A stretch of DNA of 45,254 bases from Pullilachnospira sp963929535. GTDB taxonomy: Bacteria; Bacillota; Clostridia; Lachnospirales; Lachnospiraceae. The position numbers were made by a program, and so were the translations under genes. This document shows positions 7,430-16,363 of this stretch, one piece after another (within the stretch, counting starts at the first letter, position 1; each line of letters begins with the position of its first letter). Location: assembly GCA_963929535.1 (NCBI GenBank), contig CAWVIZ010000002.1, positions 1-45,254 of the forward strand, written 5' to 3'. The notes under the pieces are model-generated. The model worked only from the letters and a program-made list of their open reading frames with translations, did not search any database and was not told where the DNA came from.

Positions 7430-8680
7430 CTACAGGCCGCTGCTAAGCTCCTGGATCTTCTGTGCCACCCTCTCTTTCTCACTGCCCTCCAGCGGTGTAG
7501 GCTGGTAATCGTTGTATTCCGATACGGAAGAAAGAGAACAGGGAATAATGTTAGTGGCATTGTCAGCCACCAAAGTTCCATTCTCAAAGGTAAATGTCTG
7601 CTGGAAGATCATGGTATCCTTGTCGGAAGGATTGCTGTTTCCTCCGAAACAGAAATTCCCCAGACTGTACACAATGTTTTTTCCATTATATTCCTCGATC
7701 CCCTGCAGAACATGGGGATGATGTCCCAGCACCAGATCCGCCCCATTGTCCACGGCAATGTGGGCGAGACTCTTCTGAATATCGTCAGGATACGTCTCCT
7801 TTTCCTGACCCCAGTGGAAGCTGACGATCACCAGCTGCGCCCCCTGGGATTTTACTGTGTTGATATTCTCCACCAGCTGAGTCTGGCATCCCATACCATC
7901 CGCAAGCTCATAGATCCCCACAAGTCCCACCTTGATTCCCTTCACATCCACCACCGCTGTCCGGTCATAGCCAAAGGTACTGATTCCGGCACTCTCCAGA
8001 TAGCTGATGGTGTCCGTATAGCTTTCTTCTCCGTAATCCCTGCTGTGGTTATTGGCCAGGTTAGCCGCCTCCACGCTGCCCTGGGTAAGGATCTCCGTGT
8101 AACTGGGATCTCCTTTGAACGCGAAGGTCTTTTCCTGTCTGCTGGTGGATTCAGTGAGTGTTCCTTCCATATTAATGATCGTCAGATCATCCGCCTCCAG
8201 GATAGACTTCACATTCTGGAAAAAATATCCCGGATCATTCTTCACAATATAGAACGCGTCAAAATTCCGGCTTTTGTCAAACTGCTCATCTGTTCCAATA
8301 GTACAGTCCCCCACAGCACTGATGGTCAAAGACACGGGTTCAGAAGCAGACTGGGTGTCCGTCTCTCCGGACGTCTGGCTGTCCTGGTCCTGTGTATCCG
8401 AAGCCTCCCCATCTCCTGTCTCCCCATCCTGGCCGGTTTCCTCCTGCTCTTCCAGAACCTCTCCGGACGTCTGGCTCGTCCCCTGCCGGTCAGTCGCAAA
8501 TACCTTTGTCAATATCACTGCCGCCACGATCAGCAGACAGAAAATCGCCAGCGTAATGGCAGCGATCTGAATCGCCACAACCTTCTGCCGGTAACTCTTT
8601 CTCCTTTTTTTCGATACAGGCCGCCGGCTATTCCCCCTGGGTCTTCCTCCTCCGGCAGCGCTTCTCCTTTTGTCTGTCAT
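7430..8680 (-). CDS. CapA-family membrane-anchored metallophosphatase-like protein
   Basis: 416 aa. Start ATG 8680 has AGAGG at good spacing; an ATG two codons upstream is an alternative. A basic N-terminus precedes one membrane segment (about residues 36-58), then an acidic Ser/Thr/Gln/Asp-rich linker (about 65-110), then the CapA/PgsA domain. Motifs: SAVGDCTIG, NMEGTLTES, ANLANNHSRDYG, SFHWGQE and GHHPHVLQG. In Bacillus the family takes part in poly-gamma-glutamate or capsule synthesis; no pgsB/pgsC partners are nearby, so the role in the envelope is open. Its neighbours are phoR upstream and a DUF1700 protein downstream. Confidence 0.88.
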   Translation of the reverse strand: MTDKRRSAAGGGRPRGNSRRPVSKKRRKSYRQKVVAIQIAAITLAIFCLLIVAAVILTKVFATDRQGTSQTSGEVLEEQEETGQDGETGDGEASDTQDQDSQTSGETDTQSASEPVSLTISAVGDCTIGTDEQFDKSRNFDAFYIVKNDPGYFFQNVKSILEADDLTIINMEGTLTESTSRQEKTFAFKGDPSYTEILTQGSVEAANLANNHSRDYGEESYTDTISYLESAGISTFGYDRTAVVDVKGIKVGLVGIYELADGMGCQTQLVENINTVKSQGAQLVIVSFHWGQEKETYPDDIQKSLAHIAVDNGADLVLGHHPHVLQGIEEYNGKNIVYSLGNFCFGGNSNPSDKDTMIFQQTFTFENGTLVADNATNIIPCSLSSVSEYNDYQPTPLEGSEKERVAQKIQELSSGL

Positions 8681-8865
8681 AAGCATCCTCTCAATCCGTG
8701 ATACACTGCAGCAGCTCCGTCCATACGAAACTGTTGCGATACGTTTATGATAACTTCTTTTTTTTAAATCCGCAAGTGGAGATACTTTAATTTCTTCCGG
8801 CATTTGTTTACATTTTTCTTTCACTTTTATTTATATTTCTATAACAGTCTCCACTGTCCGCAAAA

Positions 8866-8896
8866 ACGCAAAAAGGAACTGCTCATGACAGTTCCT
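8866..8896 (-). terminator. Terminator overlapping the phoR stop codon
   Basis: Minus-strand stem AGGAACTG / CAGTTCCT, 7-nt loop, then TTTTTGCG. The phoR TGA stop lies within the loop side of the hairpin, separating the pho operon from capA. Confidence 0.75.
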
Positions 8897-10577
8897 CTTT
8901 CTCCGACTCCTGTTCTCCGTTTTCCGGAAAATCCAGCGTAATACTGGTTCCTTTTCCCGGCTGGCTTTCCAGCCGGATCTCCGCCTGATGCATCATCGCC
9001 CCATGCTTCACGATAGACAGTCCCAAACCGGTCCCCCCCGTCTCTCTGGAATGGCTTTTGTCCACCCGGTAAAACCGTTCAAAAATCCTTTCCTGATCTT
9101 CCTTGGCGATTCCGATCCCGCCATCGCTGACCTGCCACAGCTTTCGGCCATTTTCCTGGCGCATGGTGATCTTCAGCCATCCGCCCTCCACATTATACTT
9201 AACAGCATTGTCCGTCAGATTATACAGCATTTCGTAAAGGATATGGCGCACGCCATATACTTCTCCGCAGTCCCCCTCCATCTCCAGAGACACATTTCTC
9301 TTTCTGGCCACATGATCCAGGGTCTGGAAAATATCCCGGGAGAGATCCTTTAGGCTCACCCACTCATAAGGCATTTCACTGCTCTTCTCATCCAGCTTGG
9401 ACAGCTGGATGATGTCCTCCACCAGATTGGTCAGTCTGGAAGCCTCCTGATGGATCCTGGAAGCAAATTCCGGAATATCCTTCTGCATCACCATCCCATT
9501 CTGGATCAGCTCCGCATATCCGGAAATGGACATCAGCGGCGTTTTCAGCTCATGAGATACGTTGGCGGAAAACTCCCGGCGCAGCTGCTCCGCCTCTGTT
9601 TTCTCCGTCACGTCCCAGATCAGGATCACAGCGCCCTGGGTCTTCCCGTAAATCTTCACCGGATTGGCCAATACCTGATAGCTTCTGTTCCCCATCCGGA
9701 TCACCGTCTCGCTGTGCTCTCCCTGAAGCGCCTGCTCCATCACCCGTTTTACCTCCTGATCCCGGCTCACCCGGCTGATGGATTTCTTTACGCAGTCTTC
9801 TGCCCGCACATGAAAAAACTGCTGAGCGGCTTTATTGATGGAGAGTACCTCGGTCTGGTTGGTGATCACCAGCCCATCCTTCATATTCTCCGTAATTGCC
9901 AGATACTCCTCATGATTTGCCTTCAGTTCCTGAAGCTGCTTGTCTATCTGCCTGTTCTGCTCATGTACCCGCACCAGAAGAGGCCTCAGCTCCTCATACT
10001 CCACATGGCGCAGCGGATGGGTCAGATCCATCTGATTGATGGGTTCGATCAGTTTATTGGTCTGATGCTGAGTGACAAAAAAAGCGATCACCACAATACC
10101 GATCACCAGAATTCCCAGAAGGGTAATACTGGACTGCATGGTCATAAACACAGAGTCCGTGGTCCTGGCCACCCGCAGGATCTTCCCGTCTTCCAGCCGC
10201 TCCGCATAGTAAAAAGTCTGTTCCGCCAGAGTTTCCGAATACCGGATAGCCTCTCCCTGTCCATTCTCCCTGGCGTCCTGAATCTCCGGACGGTCGGCAT
10301 GATTCTCCAGCTCACTGGCATCCTCCGCAGAATCAAACAGCACCGTTCCATCCGTATCGATGAGAGTGATACGGCTGGATGTTACCCCCACCGACTGAGC
10401 CAGATAATCCTCTGAGGAATTTTCCAGAGCGATCCGGACAAATTCCGTCTCATTTCTCACGCTCTGCATCATGTAACCGTTAAACCGGTTGTACATCACC
10501 AGGCTGACCACCAGAAAGGTGATCAGAATAGAGCAGGTGAGCAGCACGCCCACCTGATTCAGTATCTTCTGCTTCAT
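8883..10577 (-). CDS. phoR: PhoR-type sensor histidine kinase
   Basis: 564 aa. Membrane segments at about 11-29 and 151-169 flank an extracytoplasmic sensor region of about 120 residues. A linker with coiled-coil character (190-222) is followed by a PAS domain (about 223-325), the phosphoacceptor box SHELKTPL with His342, the N box LTDNAVKYN (Asn457), the G1 box VSDGGIGI (about 484) and the G2 box GTGLGLSIVKHG. It would phosphorylate the adjacent response regulator, with a 4-bp overlap. The family answers phosphate limitation in Gram-positives; the transporter gene in the same operon supports that. Confidence 0.9.
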   Translation of the reverse strand: MKQKILNQVGVLLTCSILITFLVVSLVMYNRFNGYMMQSVRNETEFVRIALENSSEDYLAQSVGVTSSRITLIDTDGTVLFDSAEDASELENHADRPEIQDARENGQGEAIRYSETLAEQTFYYAERLEDGKILRVARTTDSVFMTMQSSITLLGILVIGIVVIAFFVTQHQTNKLIEPINQMDLTHPLRHVEYEELRPLLVRVHEQNRQIDKQLQELKANHEEYLAITENMKDGLVITNQTEVLSINKAAQQFFHVRAEDCVKKSISRVSRDQEVKRVMEQALQGEHSETVIRMGNRSYQVLANPVKIYGKTQGAVILIWDVTEKTEAEQLRREFSANVSHELKTPLMSISGYAELIQNGMVMQKDIPEFASRIHQEASRLTNLVEDIIQLSKLDEKSSEMPYEWVSLKDLSRDIFQTLDHVARKRNVSLEMEGDCGEVYGVRHILYEMLYNLTDNAVKYNVEGGWLKITMRQENGRKLWQVSDGGIGIAKEDQERIFERFYRVDKSHSRETGGTGLGLSIVKHGAMMHQAEIRLESQPGKGTSITLDFPENGEQESEKEELS

Positions 10578-11248
10578 CCCTCGTCTCCCATACGATATCC
10601 TACACCCCGCACCGTCTCAATAAAGGAACCGGCTTCTCCCAGCTTCTGCCTCAGTGTCCGGATATGCACATCCACCGTCCTGGTCTCACCGTCAAAATCG
10701 TATCCCCAGATTCTGGTGAGAAGCTGATCCCTGGTCAACACGATCCCCTTGTTCTCCATCAGATAGCGGAGCAGCTCGAACTCTTTTAAGGTCAGCTCCA
10801 CTTTTCTTCCGTTTTCCGTTACCTCATGGCGGTCCACACACACACGAAGCTGTCCCTGCACCAGATCCTTATCCTCTGTCCGGGGCGCCCGTCTTCTCAG
10901 CACCGCCTTAACCCTGGAAATAAATTCCATCATACCGAAGGGTTTGGTAATATAATCATCGGCTCCTCCGTCCAGCCCCTTTACTTTATCAAACTCCGCG
11001 CCCTTGGCCGTGACCATGATCACGGGAATATCTCTGGCCGACGGCATCTGCTTCAGCTTCTCCAGGATCACATACCCGTCATCCCCCGGAAGCATGATAT
11101 CCAGAAGGATCAGCTCCGGAAGCTCCCTGGTCAGCTCCCGGAATAACTGTTCCCCGTTCTCCAGCCCCTTGGCCGCAAATCCGGTGGAAGTCAGGGTATA
11201 CACCAGCAGTTCCCGAATATTTCTCTCATCCTCTACACAATAAATCAT
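10574..11248 (-). CDS. phoB: PhoB/PhoP-type winged-helix response regulator
   Basis: 224 aa. Receiver domain 1-118 with acidic pair Glu6/Asp7, phosphoacceptor Asp50 in LLDIMLPGDDG, the switch Thr in VMVTAKG and Lys in YITKPFG. The C-terminal OmpR/PhoB winged helix (about 130-222) includes LTLKEFELLRYLMENKG and RTVDVHIRTLRQKLG. It lies 19 bp after the second nptA gene and overlaps phoR by 4 bp. It is the natural candidate for binding the repeats at 13151-13191 and 6653-6683; that is inference from context. Confidence 0.92.
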   Translation of the reverse strand: MIYCVEDERNIRELLVYTLTSTGFAAKGLENGEQLFRELTRELPELILLDIMLPGDDGYVILEKLKQMPSARDIPVIMVTAKGAEFDKVKGLDGGADDYITKPFGMMEFISRVKAVLRRRAPRTEDKDLVQGQLRVCVDRHEVTENGRKVELTLKEFELLRYLMENKGIVLTRDQLLTRIWGYDFDGETRTVDVHIRTLRQKLGEAGSFIETVRGVGYRMGDEG

Positions 11249-11267
11249 TCCGTCTCTCCTCCCTCTG

Positions 11268-13022
11268 TTATGGAAGCAAATATTTTTCCTGTGTTCTCAA
11301 AACCATTCCCCGGAAAAATCCGTCATCTTCCTGCTTCAGATTATCCAGATATTCATGGGTATCACAGACATCCTCTTTTACCTGCGTCACACAGATAGCG
11401 ATATTGGAACAGTGGTCCGCCACCCGCTCCAGACTGGTGGTGATGTCCGTCAGCGAAAAGCCCTGCTCAATGGTGCACTCACCGCTGCGCAGCCTGCGGA
11501 TATGGCGTTTTTTCAGCTCCACATTCAGCTCATCGATCACCTCTTCCAAAGGTTCGATCTCTTCAGCCCGCTTCACATCCTGGGCGGAAAACACCTGAAA
11601 GGAATCATCCACAATATCCCTCACCGCCCGTATCAGTACCTGCAGCTCTGCTCCCGCTTTTTGTGAAAAATGCATCCCGCTCTCCCGCATCCGCTCCACC
11701 GCCTCCATGATATTGAAAGCGTGATCTGCGATCCGTTCAAAATCCCGGATACAATGAAGTGTGATCGACAGCGTATGGTCATCCTCCTCTGTCAGATTCT
11801 TCCTTCCCAGCTTGATCAGAAAGCTTCCCAGTTCATCCTCATACCGATCTACCAGAGTCTCCAGTTCTCCTATTTTTTTCACCTTTTCCGGTGAATATTC
11901 CTGGATCAGATCCATAGACAGGAACAGACATTCCCTGGCTTTTTCCGCCATCCGGGCCGCCGCCTGCCGGCTCTGCTCGATGGCAAAGGCCGGTTTTTCC
12001 AGAAAACGTTCATCCACCAGCCATACTCTGGCATCTCCCATTTCCCCGTTATCCTTCACTGTAAGGCGGGCCAGCCGCTCAAGACCTGCGGTGAACGGCA
12101 ACAGAACAATCGCCGTAAGCACATTGAATACGGTATGCAGCGCTGCAATTCCCAGGCTTCCCGCTGTCACTGTCAGAAATACATTTCCCAAAGCCCCATT
12201 GATCCCGTAAAACAGAGCCGCAAAAACCACCGCTCCGATCACATTGAAATACAGATGCACCACTGCCGCCCGCCGCGCGTTTCTGCTGGCTCCCAGAGAA
12301 GAGATCAGTGCGGTCACACAGGTGCCGATATTCTGTCCCAGAAGAATGGGAACCGCCACACCATAGTTTACGGCACCTGTCACGCACAGTGCCTGAAGAA
12401 ATGCCACAGAAGCAGTAGAGCTTCGGATCGCCGCTGTAAATACTGCCCCGGCGATCACCCCCAAAAAGGGATTGGAAAATGCCAGAAACATCCCTTCAAA
12501 CTCCGGAACCTGTGCCAGGGGTCTCACCGCCTCCTGCATGATACCCATTCCGAAGATCATGATGGAGAATGCCACCAGGATGGCTCCTATATCATTCTTC
12601 CTTTCATTTTTCACATAGAGCAGGAGCACGCTTCCGGCAATAGCCAGTACTGCGGAAAAAGTAACCGGCTGTAAAAATTCTGCCCACAGGCCGTCTCCCT
12701 GGATTCCCACGAGCCCCAGCACCCAGGAGGTCACTGTGGTTCCCACATTGGCCCCCATAATGAGTCCCACTGCCTGGGAGAGCTTCATAATACCGGAATT
12801 CACAAACCCTACCACCATCACGATCACAGCAGATGAGGACTGCAGCAAGGCCGTCACCAGAGTTCCCGTAAGAACCGCTTTTAAAGGGCTCTCTGCCACA
12901 TGCTCCAGTACCCGTTCCAGCCGTCCCCCTGTCACCTTGGCCATTCCGTCTCCCATCATCTTCATTCCGTACAGGAACAGGCTCAGCCCTCCCAGCAGCG
13001 CCACTAAACCGAAGATATCCAT
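11268..13022 (-). CDS. nptA: Na/Pi-cotransporter II family protein with C-terminal PhoU domain, second copy
   Basis: 584 aa. ATG 13022 is preceded by AGGAGGAG; upstream in-frame codons are ignored. Same layout as the protein at 4923-6563: two membrane halves (residues about 1-320) and a PhoU-like helical tail (about 360-560, with ERIADHAFNIME and ERVADHCSNIAI). The first half keeps QSSSA (61-65) but the second reads RSSTA (about 212), so the second copy of the transport motif has changed. It is the first gene of nptA-phoB-phoR, so the transporter and its regulators are co-expressed behind a Pho-box-like promoter. Confidence 0.9.
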   Translation of the reverse strand: MDIFGLVALLGGLSLFLYGMKMMGDGMAKVTGGRLERVLEHVAESPLKAVLTGTLVTALLQSSSAVIVMVVGFVNSGIMKLSQAVGLIMGANVGTTVTSWVLGLVGIQGDGLWAEFLQPVTFSAVLAIAGSVLLLYVKNERKNDIGAILVAFSIMIFGMGIMQEAVRPLAQVPEFEGMFLAFSNPFLGVIAGAVFTAAIRSSTASVAFLQALCVTGAVNYGVAVPILLGQNIGTCVTALISSLGASRNARRAAVVHLYFNVIGAVVFAALFYGINGALGNVFLTVTAGSLGIAALHTVFNVLTAIVLLPFTAGLERLARLTVKDNGEMGDARVWLVDERFLEKPAFAIEQSRQAAARMAEKARECLFLSMDLIQEYSPEKVKKIGELETLVDRYEDELGSFLIKLGRKNLTEEDDHTLSITLHCIRDFERIADHAFNIMEAVERMRESGMHFSQKAGAELQVLIRAVRDIVDDSFQVFSAQDVKRAEEIEPLEEVIDELNVELKKRHIRRLRSGECTIEQGFSLTDITTSLERVADHCSNIAICVTQVKEDVCDTHEYLDNLKQEDDGFFRGMVLRTQEKYLLP

Positions 13023-13136
13023 ATACTCCTCCTGATATCCGTTGTAACAGTTCACCTTCCGGCTTCACTGTCGCCAATACATGCCTTTCCGAAAATATTG
13101 TCTGCCCTTTGACAGAAATCCCATTTTGATGTCCAC

Positions 13137-13191
13137 ATTATAGAGAAGTAATGTAAAGTTATCCTCCGATTCCATGTTAAATCTATGTAAA
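13137..13191 (-). promoter_or_regulatory. Pho-box-like promoter of nptA-phoB-phoR
   Basis: On minus, three TT(T/A)ACAT units occur at 13185-13191, 13174-13180 and 13151-13157, with 11-bp and 23-bp steps, followed by TATAAT (13137-13142). The core ACATAGATTTAACAT (13174-13188) is exactly that at 6658-6672. There is no good -35, as in phosphate-activated promoters. Confidence 0.6.
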
Positions 13192-13229
13192 ATAGTCTCG
13201 AAATCCCTTTATTTTCAAGGTTTTCTGGC

Positions 13230-13247
13230 TTTACATTGATTTTACAT
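13230..13247 (+). promoter_or_regulatory. Second pair of TTTACAT repeats
   Basis: TTTACAT at 13230-13236 and again at 13241-13247, exactly 11 bp apart, on the strand opposite to the main box. It overlaps the stop codon of the hydrolase gene. It could be an upstream accessory PhoB site for the nptA-phoBR promoter. Confidence 0.4.
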
Positions 13248-14177
13248 CGTTTTTTTCAGTCCATGCAGCACAAACCCGGCCACATTCTCATATACCTTTC
13301 CTTTTTCCCTCTCGTTCAATATCTCATGACGCATCCCGTCATACAGTTTTCCCCTGACATTTTTATAGCCTACGGTCTTCATATGACCAATTGCCTGGGA
13401 AAATCCGGAAGGTCCTCCGATGCAGGGATCCTCCCTTCCGGCCACAAACAGCACAGGAAGGTCCGGCCTGGCACACTGCCAGCCGTCTTCTGTGTATGTT
13501 TTCTCCATCAGATCAAACAGCGCCTGATATCCGTCCACTGTAAAGGTGAATCCGCACAGCGGAGAAGCATCGTAATTGGCAACCACTTCCGGATCAGAGC
13601 AGCACCAGGCAAATCGGCTCTTTTCCCCGGAAAATTTCCTGGCATAGGAGCCAAAGGTAAGTGCCTCTATCAGCTTTGCCCGGTGCCTGGGGCCATATAC
13701 CCTTTTTTCCAGAGCGGCCAGAAGCTTTCCCGCTCCCAAAAGGGGATTCTTCGCCGGAGATCCGCACACCACCAGAAGTTCTATATCCTGATCATAAGAT
13801 CTGACATAAGCCCGTACTGCCAGAGACCCCATGCTGTGTCCCAGAAGCGCCAGAGGCGTGCCGGGATAGCGCTCCTTTGCCAGAAGCGTGATCCTGTGGG
13901 CGTCCTCTATCACCCCATTGCCGCCCTGGCCATACATATATCCCAGATCGCTCCTGGAACGGACACTTTTTCCATGTCCGCGGCAATCATGGATCACTGC
14001 CGCAACCCCTTGATCCGCCATGTACTCCATAAAGGGAAGGTACCGCTCCTTATATTCTGCCATCCCATGGTGGATCTGCAGAATTCCTTTCACCTGGCCT
14101 TCCGGCACAGTCCACAATACATCCAGATTCAGTCCGTCACAGGGAGATTCCACCCTTTCATACATTTTTCTCACCAT
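13242..14177 (-). CDS. Alpha/beta hydrolase, monoacylglycerol lipase/lysophospholipase type
   Basis: 311 aa. ATG 14177 follows AGGAGG with 7-nt spacing; codons further upstream run through a repeat and lack a site. Motifs are the oxyanion HHGMAEY (about residue 36), HDCRGHGKS (about 63), nucleophile elbow GHSMGS (about 106), the acid in FVAGREDP (about 252) and the catalytic His in YDGMRHEIL (about 287). The family hydrolyses monoacylglycerols or lysophospholipids in the cytoplasm. It appears as a single-gene unit. No neighbouring gene points to a pathway. Confidence 0.88.
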   Translation of the reverse strand: MVRKMYERVESPCDGLNLDVLWTVPEGQVKGILQIHHGMAEYKERYLPFMEYMADQGVAAVIHDCRGHGKSVRSRSDLGYMYGQGGNGVIEDAHRITLLAKERYPGTPLALLGHSMGSLAVRAYVRSYDQDIELLVVCGSPAKNPLLGAGKLLAALEKRVYGPRHRAKLIEALTFGSYARKFSGEKSRFAWCCSDPEVVANYDASPLCGFTFTVDGYQALFDLMEKTYTEDGWQCARPDLPVLFVAGREDPCIGGPSGFSQAIGHMKTVGYKNVRGKLYDGMRHEILNEREKGKVYENVAGFVLHGLKKTM

Positions 14178-14289
14178 TATCCAGCCTCCTCTTGTCAGGA
14201 TCCTTTCCATCGGAGAGGGGAAGTCCCTCCCCCTATCCGATCCTCGCCATACTGCGGCCAGCTCACGGCAATGCCGTTCGCTGTCCGTT

Positions 14290-14334
14290 GCCCGGCAGGT
14301 GCCGCTCATGCAGGCATGGCGGCACTTGCCGGGC
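14290..14334. repeat. Long hairpin with ATGC-NN-GCAT apex
   Basis: Arms of 16 bp starting GCCCGGCA and ending TGCCGGGC pair with one wobble; the apex is CATGC-AG-GCATG. Related to the hairpins at 6724-6770 and 6807-6853. It lies in the 213-bp gap between the hydrolase and DUF3784 genes, which holds no gene. Confidence 0.75.
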
Positions 14335-14341
14335 GTATCGC

Positions 14342-14373
14342 ACAAAAAGGACGGAATCCTGCCGTTTTCCGCC
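14342..14373 (-). terminator. Terminator after the DUF3784-like gene
   Basis: Minus-strand stem GGCGGA / TCCGTC, loop of 12, then CTTTTTGTG. 17 bp downstream of the stop. Confidence 0.6.
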
Positions 14374-14390
14374 CTCCTCTTTCCTTTTAT

Positions 14391-14702
14391 TTATCTGTTC
14401 TTCTTTATAAATCTTCCGATCACTACCAGATCCACCACCGCGATCACCAGGCACAGAAACATCACCCACTGCAGATCCGCAAAAAATACGATCAGAAGCT
14501 CGTCCAGCGCCAGCACAGCCACAAATACCCCCATCGCCCTGCTGAAACGCTTTTTCTCTTCCTCGGACCGCTTTTTGGCCCTTCTGGGGTTGTTTCCGTT
14601 GAGGGCATTCAGGATCATGTCTCCTTTTCCCAAAAGAAGCACCACGCTGATGGTGGCCAGAATCGTCACCAAAATCCAGTCAAATATCGAACCAGGTACC
14701 AT
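14391..14702 (-). CDS. Small membrane protein, DUF3784-like
   Basis: 103 aa. Three hydrophobic segments: about 7-26, 55-73 and 77-96. Between the first two lies a basic loop (NNPRRAKKRSEEEKKRF) followed by SRAMG, the pattern of DUF3784 proteins (LLGKG ... EEKK ... RAMG), common in Lachnospiraceae and without known function. Start ATG follows AAGGAGAG. It appears to be a single gene with its own terminator. Confidence 0.75.
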   Translation of the reverse strand: MVPGSIFDWILVTILATISVVLLLGKGDMILNALNGNNPRRAKKRSEEEKKRFSRAMGVFVAVLALDELLIVFFADLQWVMFLCLVIAVVDLVVIGRFIKKNR

Positions 14703-14827
14703 ACTACTCTCCTTATCCTGCGTTTTATTCGTTTTCCTGTAATTATATCGGGTTTTATGGGAATTGTCCAGTGACAGTTGGGCTGCTCTGATATATAATA
14801 GTTACGGTTCAGCCTTTCCCTGCAATC

Positions 14828-14879
14828 GCCAAATGGACATGCCGGCATGTCCGCCTGGCTCATTGCCCGCGGGAATAAA
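14828..14879 (-). repeat. Dispersed hairpin element (52 bp)
   Basis: Read on minus: TTTATTCCCGCGGGCAATG, then GGACATGC-CG-GCATGTCC, then ATTTGGC. Nearly the same 52 bp occur at 23861-23913 and 25303-25355 and in degenerate form at 38551-38593 and 43771-43830. It lies just upstream of the M18 aminopeptidase gene in a 218-bp gap. Confidence 0.8.
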
Positions 14880-14920
14880 CGCAATATAAAACTGCCTTAA
14901 GCAGAGAAAGAAGTGACATT

Positions 14921-16255
14921 ATGAACAGCAGAGAACTCAATCAGGAACTTTTCAATTTCATTAAAAGCAGCCCCAGCCCTTTCCATGCTGTGGCATCGGC
15001 GGCGGCTCTCCTGGAAGCGGATGGATTTTCCCGTCTGCAGGAACAGGATACCTGGAACCTTCTTCCTGGCGGAAAGTATTATGTAACCCGTAACCAGTCC
15101 TCCATCGCCGCTTTCCGGATTCCCAAGAAGACGGAGGAAGGGCTTCCCCCCTTTCATATCATAGCCAGTCACAGCGACTCTCCATCTTTTAAGCTGAAGG
15201 AAAACGGAGAGATGACCGTAGAAGACCATTATACCCGTCTCAACATGGAACAGTACGGCGGTCCCATCTTTTCTTCCTGGTTCGACCGTCCTCTGTCCCT
15301 GGCAGGAAGAGCGCTGGTGGAGGAAAACGGAACCATTGAAAGCCGCCTGGTGGATTTTGACCGGGATCTGGCTATGCTGGTCAATCTGGCTATACATATG
15401 AACCGCAACATCAACGATGGCTACAAATACAGCGTTCAGACCGACATGATGCCTCTCATCGGCGGCGGAGATAAAGATTTTTCCATGAAAAAACTGGTTG
15501 CCCGGCAATTGAACATCCCGGAGGAGTCTATTCTGACCATGGATCTGTTCCTGTACAACCGGATGGCAGGCTGTACCTGGGGGGCCGAGGAAGAATTCAT
15601 CTCCTGCCCGCGGCTGGACGATCTGCAGTGCGCTTTTTCTTCCGTCAAAGCCATCACCGGATCCTGCCGCCAGGATATCCTTCCGGTAGCCGTGATCTTT
15701 GACAACGAGGAGGTGGGAAGTCAGAGCCGTCAGGGCGCACACTCCACTTTCCTGAAGGATGTACTGGAAAGAATCCGTATCGCCCTTTCCTGCAGCCGGG
15801 AGGAGCTTCTGCGCGCTCTGGCGGAAAGCTTCATGGTATCCGCAGACAACGGACATGCCCTGCATCCCAATTATCCGGGAAAATCCAACCCCGGCCAGCA
15901 TCCGTACCTCAACGGCGGCGTGATGGTCAAGTATTCAGCCAATCAGAAATATACCTCCGATGGTGTCTCCAGTGCGATTTTCCGGGCTATCTGCTCCAGG
16001 GAAAATATCCCCTGTCAGCTGTTCTTTAACCACTCGGATGTACTGGGCGGCTCCACCCTTGGCAATCTGTCTGCTTCCCAGGTGTCTCTTGCCTGTGTGG
16101 ATATCGGTGCTCCGCTTCTGGCCATGCACTCTCCCTGCGAAACCACAGGCGCACAGGACACGCTGGCACTGACCCGTTCCATGTCCGCCTTCTATCAGAC
16201 CCGCATCCGCACTCTGGGAGACGGCAGCTTCCGTCTTCTGGGACCCCAGGAGTAA
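14921..16255 (+). CDS. apeB: M18 family aminopeptidase
   Basis: 444 aa, usual for the family (about 430-460). A dinuclear-zinc cytosolic exopeptidase that removes N-terminal residues, usually acidic or neutral, from peptides. Motifs: IASHSDSPSFKLK with the first metal His84 and catalytic Asp86, FDNEEVGSQSRQGAHS (catalytic Glu pair, about 264), SADNGHALHPNYPGK, and NHSDVLGGSTLG near the C-terminus with the last metal His. Single gene on plus with its own terminator at 16285-16327. The ribosome site (AAGAAGTG) is weaker than that of most neighbours. Confidence 0.92.
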   Translation: MNSRELNQELFNFIKSSPSPFHAVASAAALLEADGFSRLQEQDTWNLLPGGKYYVTRNQSSIAAFRIPKKTEEGLPPFHIIASHSDSPSFKLKENGEMTVEDHYTRLNMEQYGGPIFSSWFDRPLSLAGRALVEENGTIESRLVDFDRDLAMLVNLAIHMNRNINDGYKYSVQTDMMPLIGGGDKDFSMKKLVARQLNIPEESILTMDLFLYNRMAGCTWGAEEEFISCPRLDDLQCAFSSVKAITGSCRQDILPVAVIFDNEEVGSQSRQGAHSTFLKDVLERIRIALSCSREELLRALAESFMVSADNGHALHPNYPGKSNPGQHPYLNGGVMVKYSANQKYTSDGVSSAIFRAICSRENIPCQLFFNHSDVLGGSTLGNLSASQVSLACVDIGAPLLAMHSPCETTGAQDTLALTRSMSAFYQTRIRTLGDGSFRLLGPQE

Positions 16256-16284
16256 CTCTGAAATTTGGCAGAGGAAAACAGAAA

Positions 16285-16327
16285 AGCGGATAGGAACACA
16301 TTCTCAAGTTCCTATCCGCTCTTTTTG
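16285..16327 (+). terminator. Terminator of the M18 aminopeptidase gene
   Basis: Perfect 13-bp stem AGCGGATAGGAAC / GTTCCTATCCGCT with a 10-nt loop, then CTTTTTGTTT. On minus the stem is followed by TTTCTGTTTTCC, so it may also end the tRNA-Gly transcript. Confidence 0.9.
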
Positions 16328-16363
16328 TTTGTAGCAGATTTTCCTGAAATTTTCAACAAAAAA

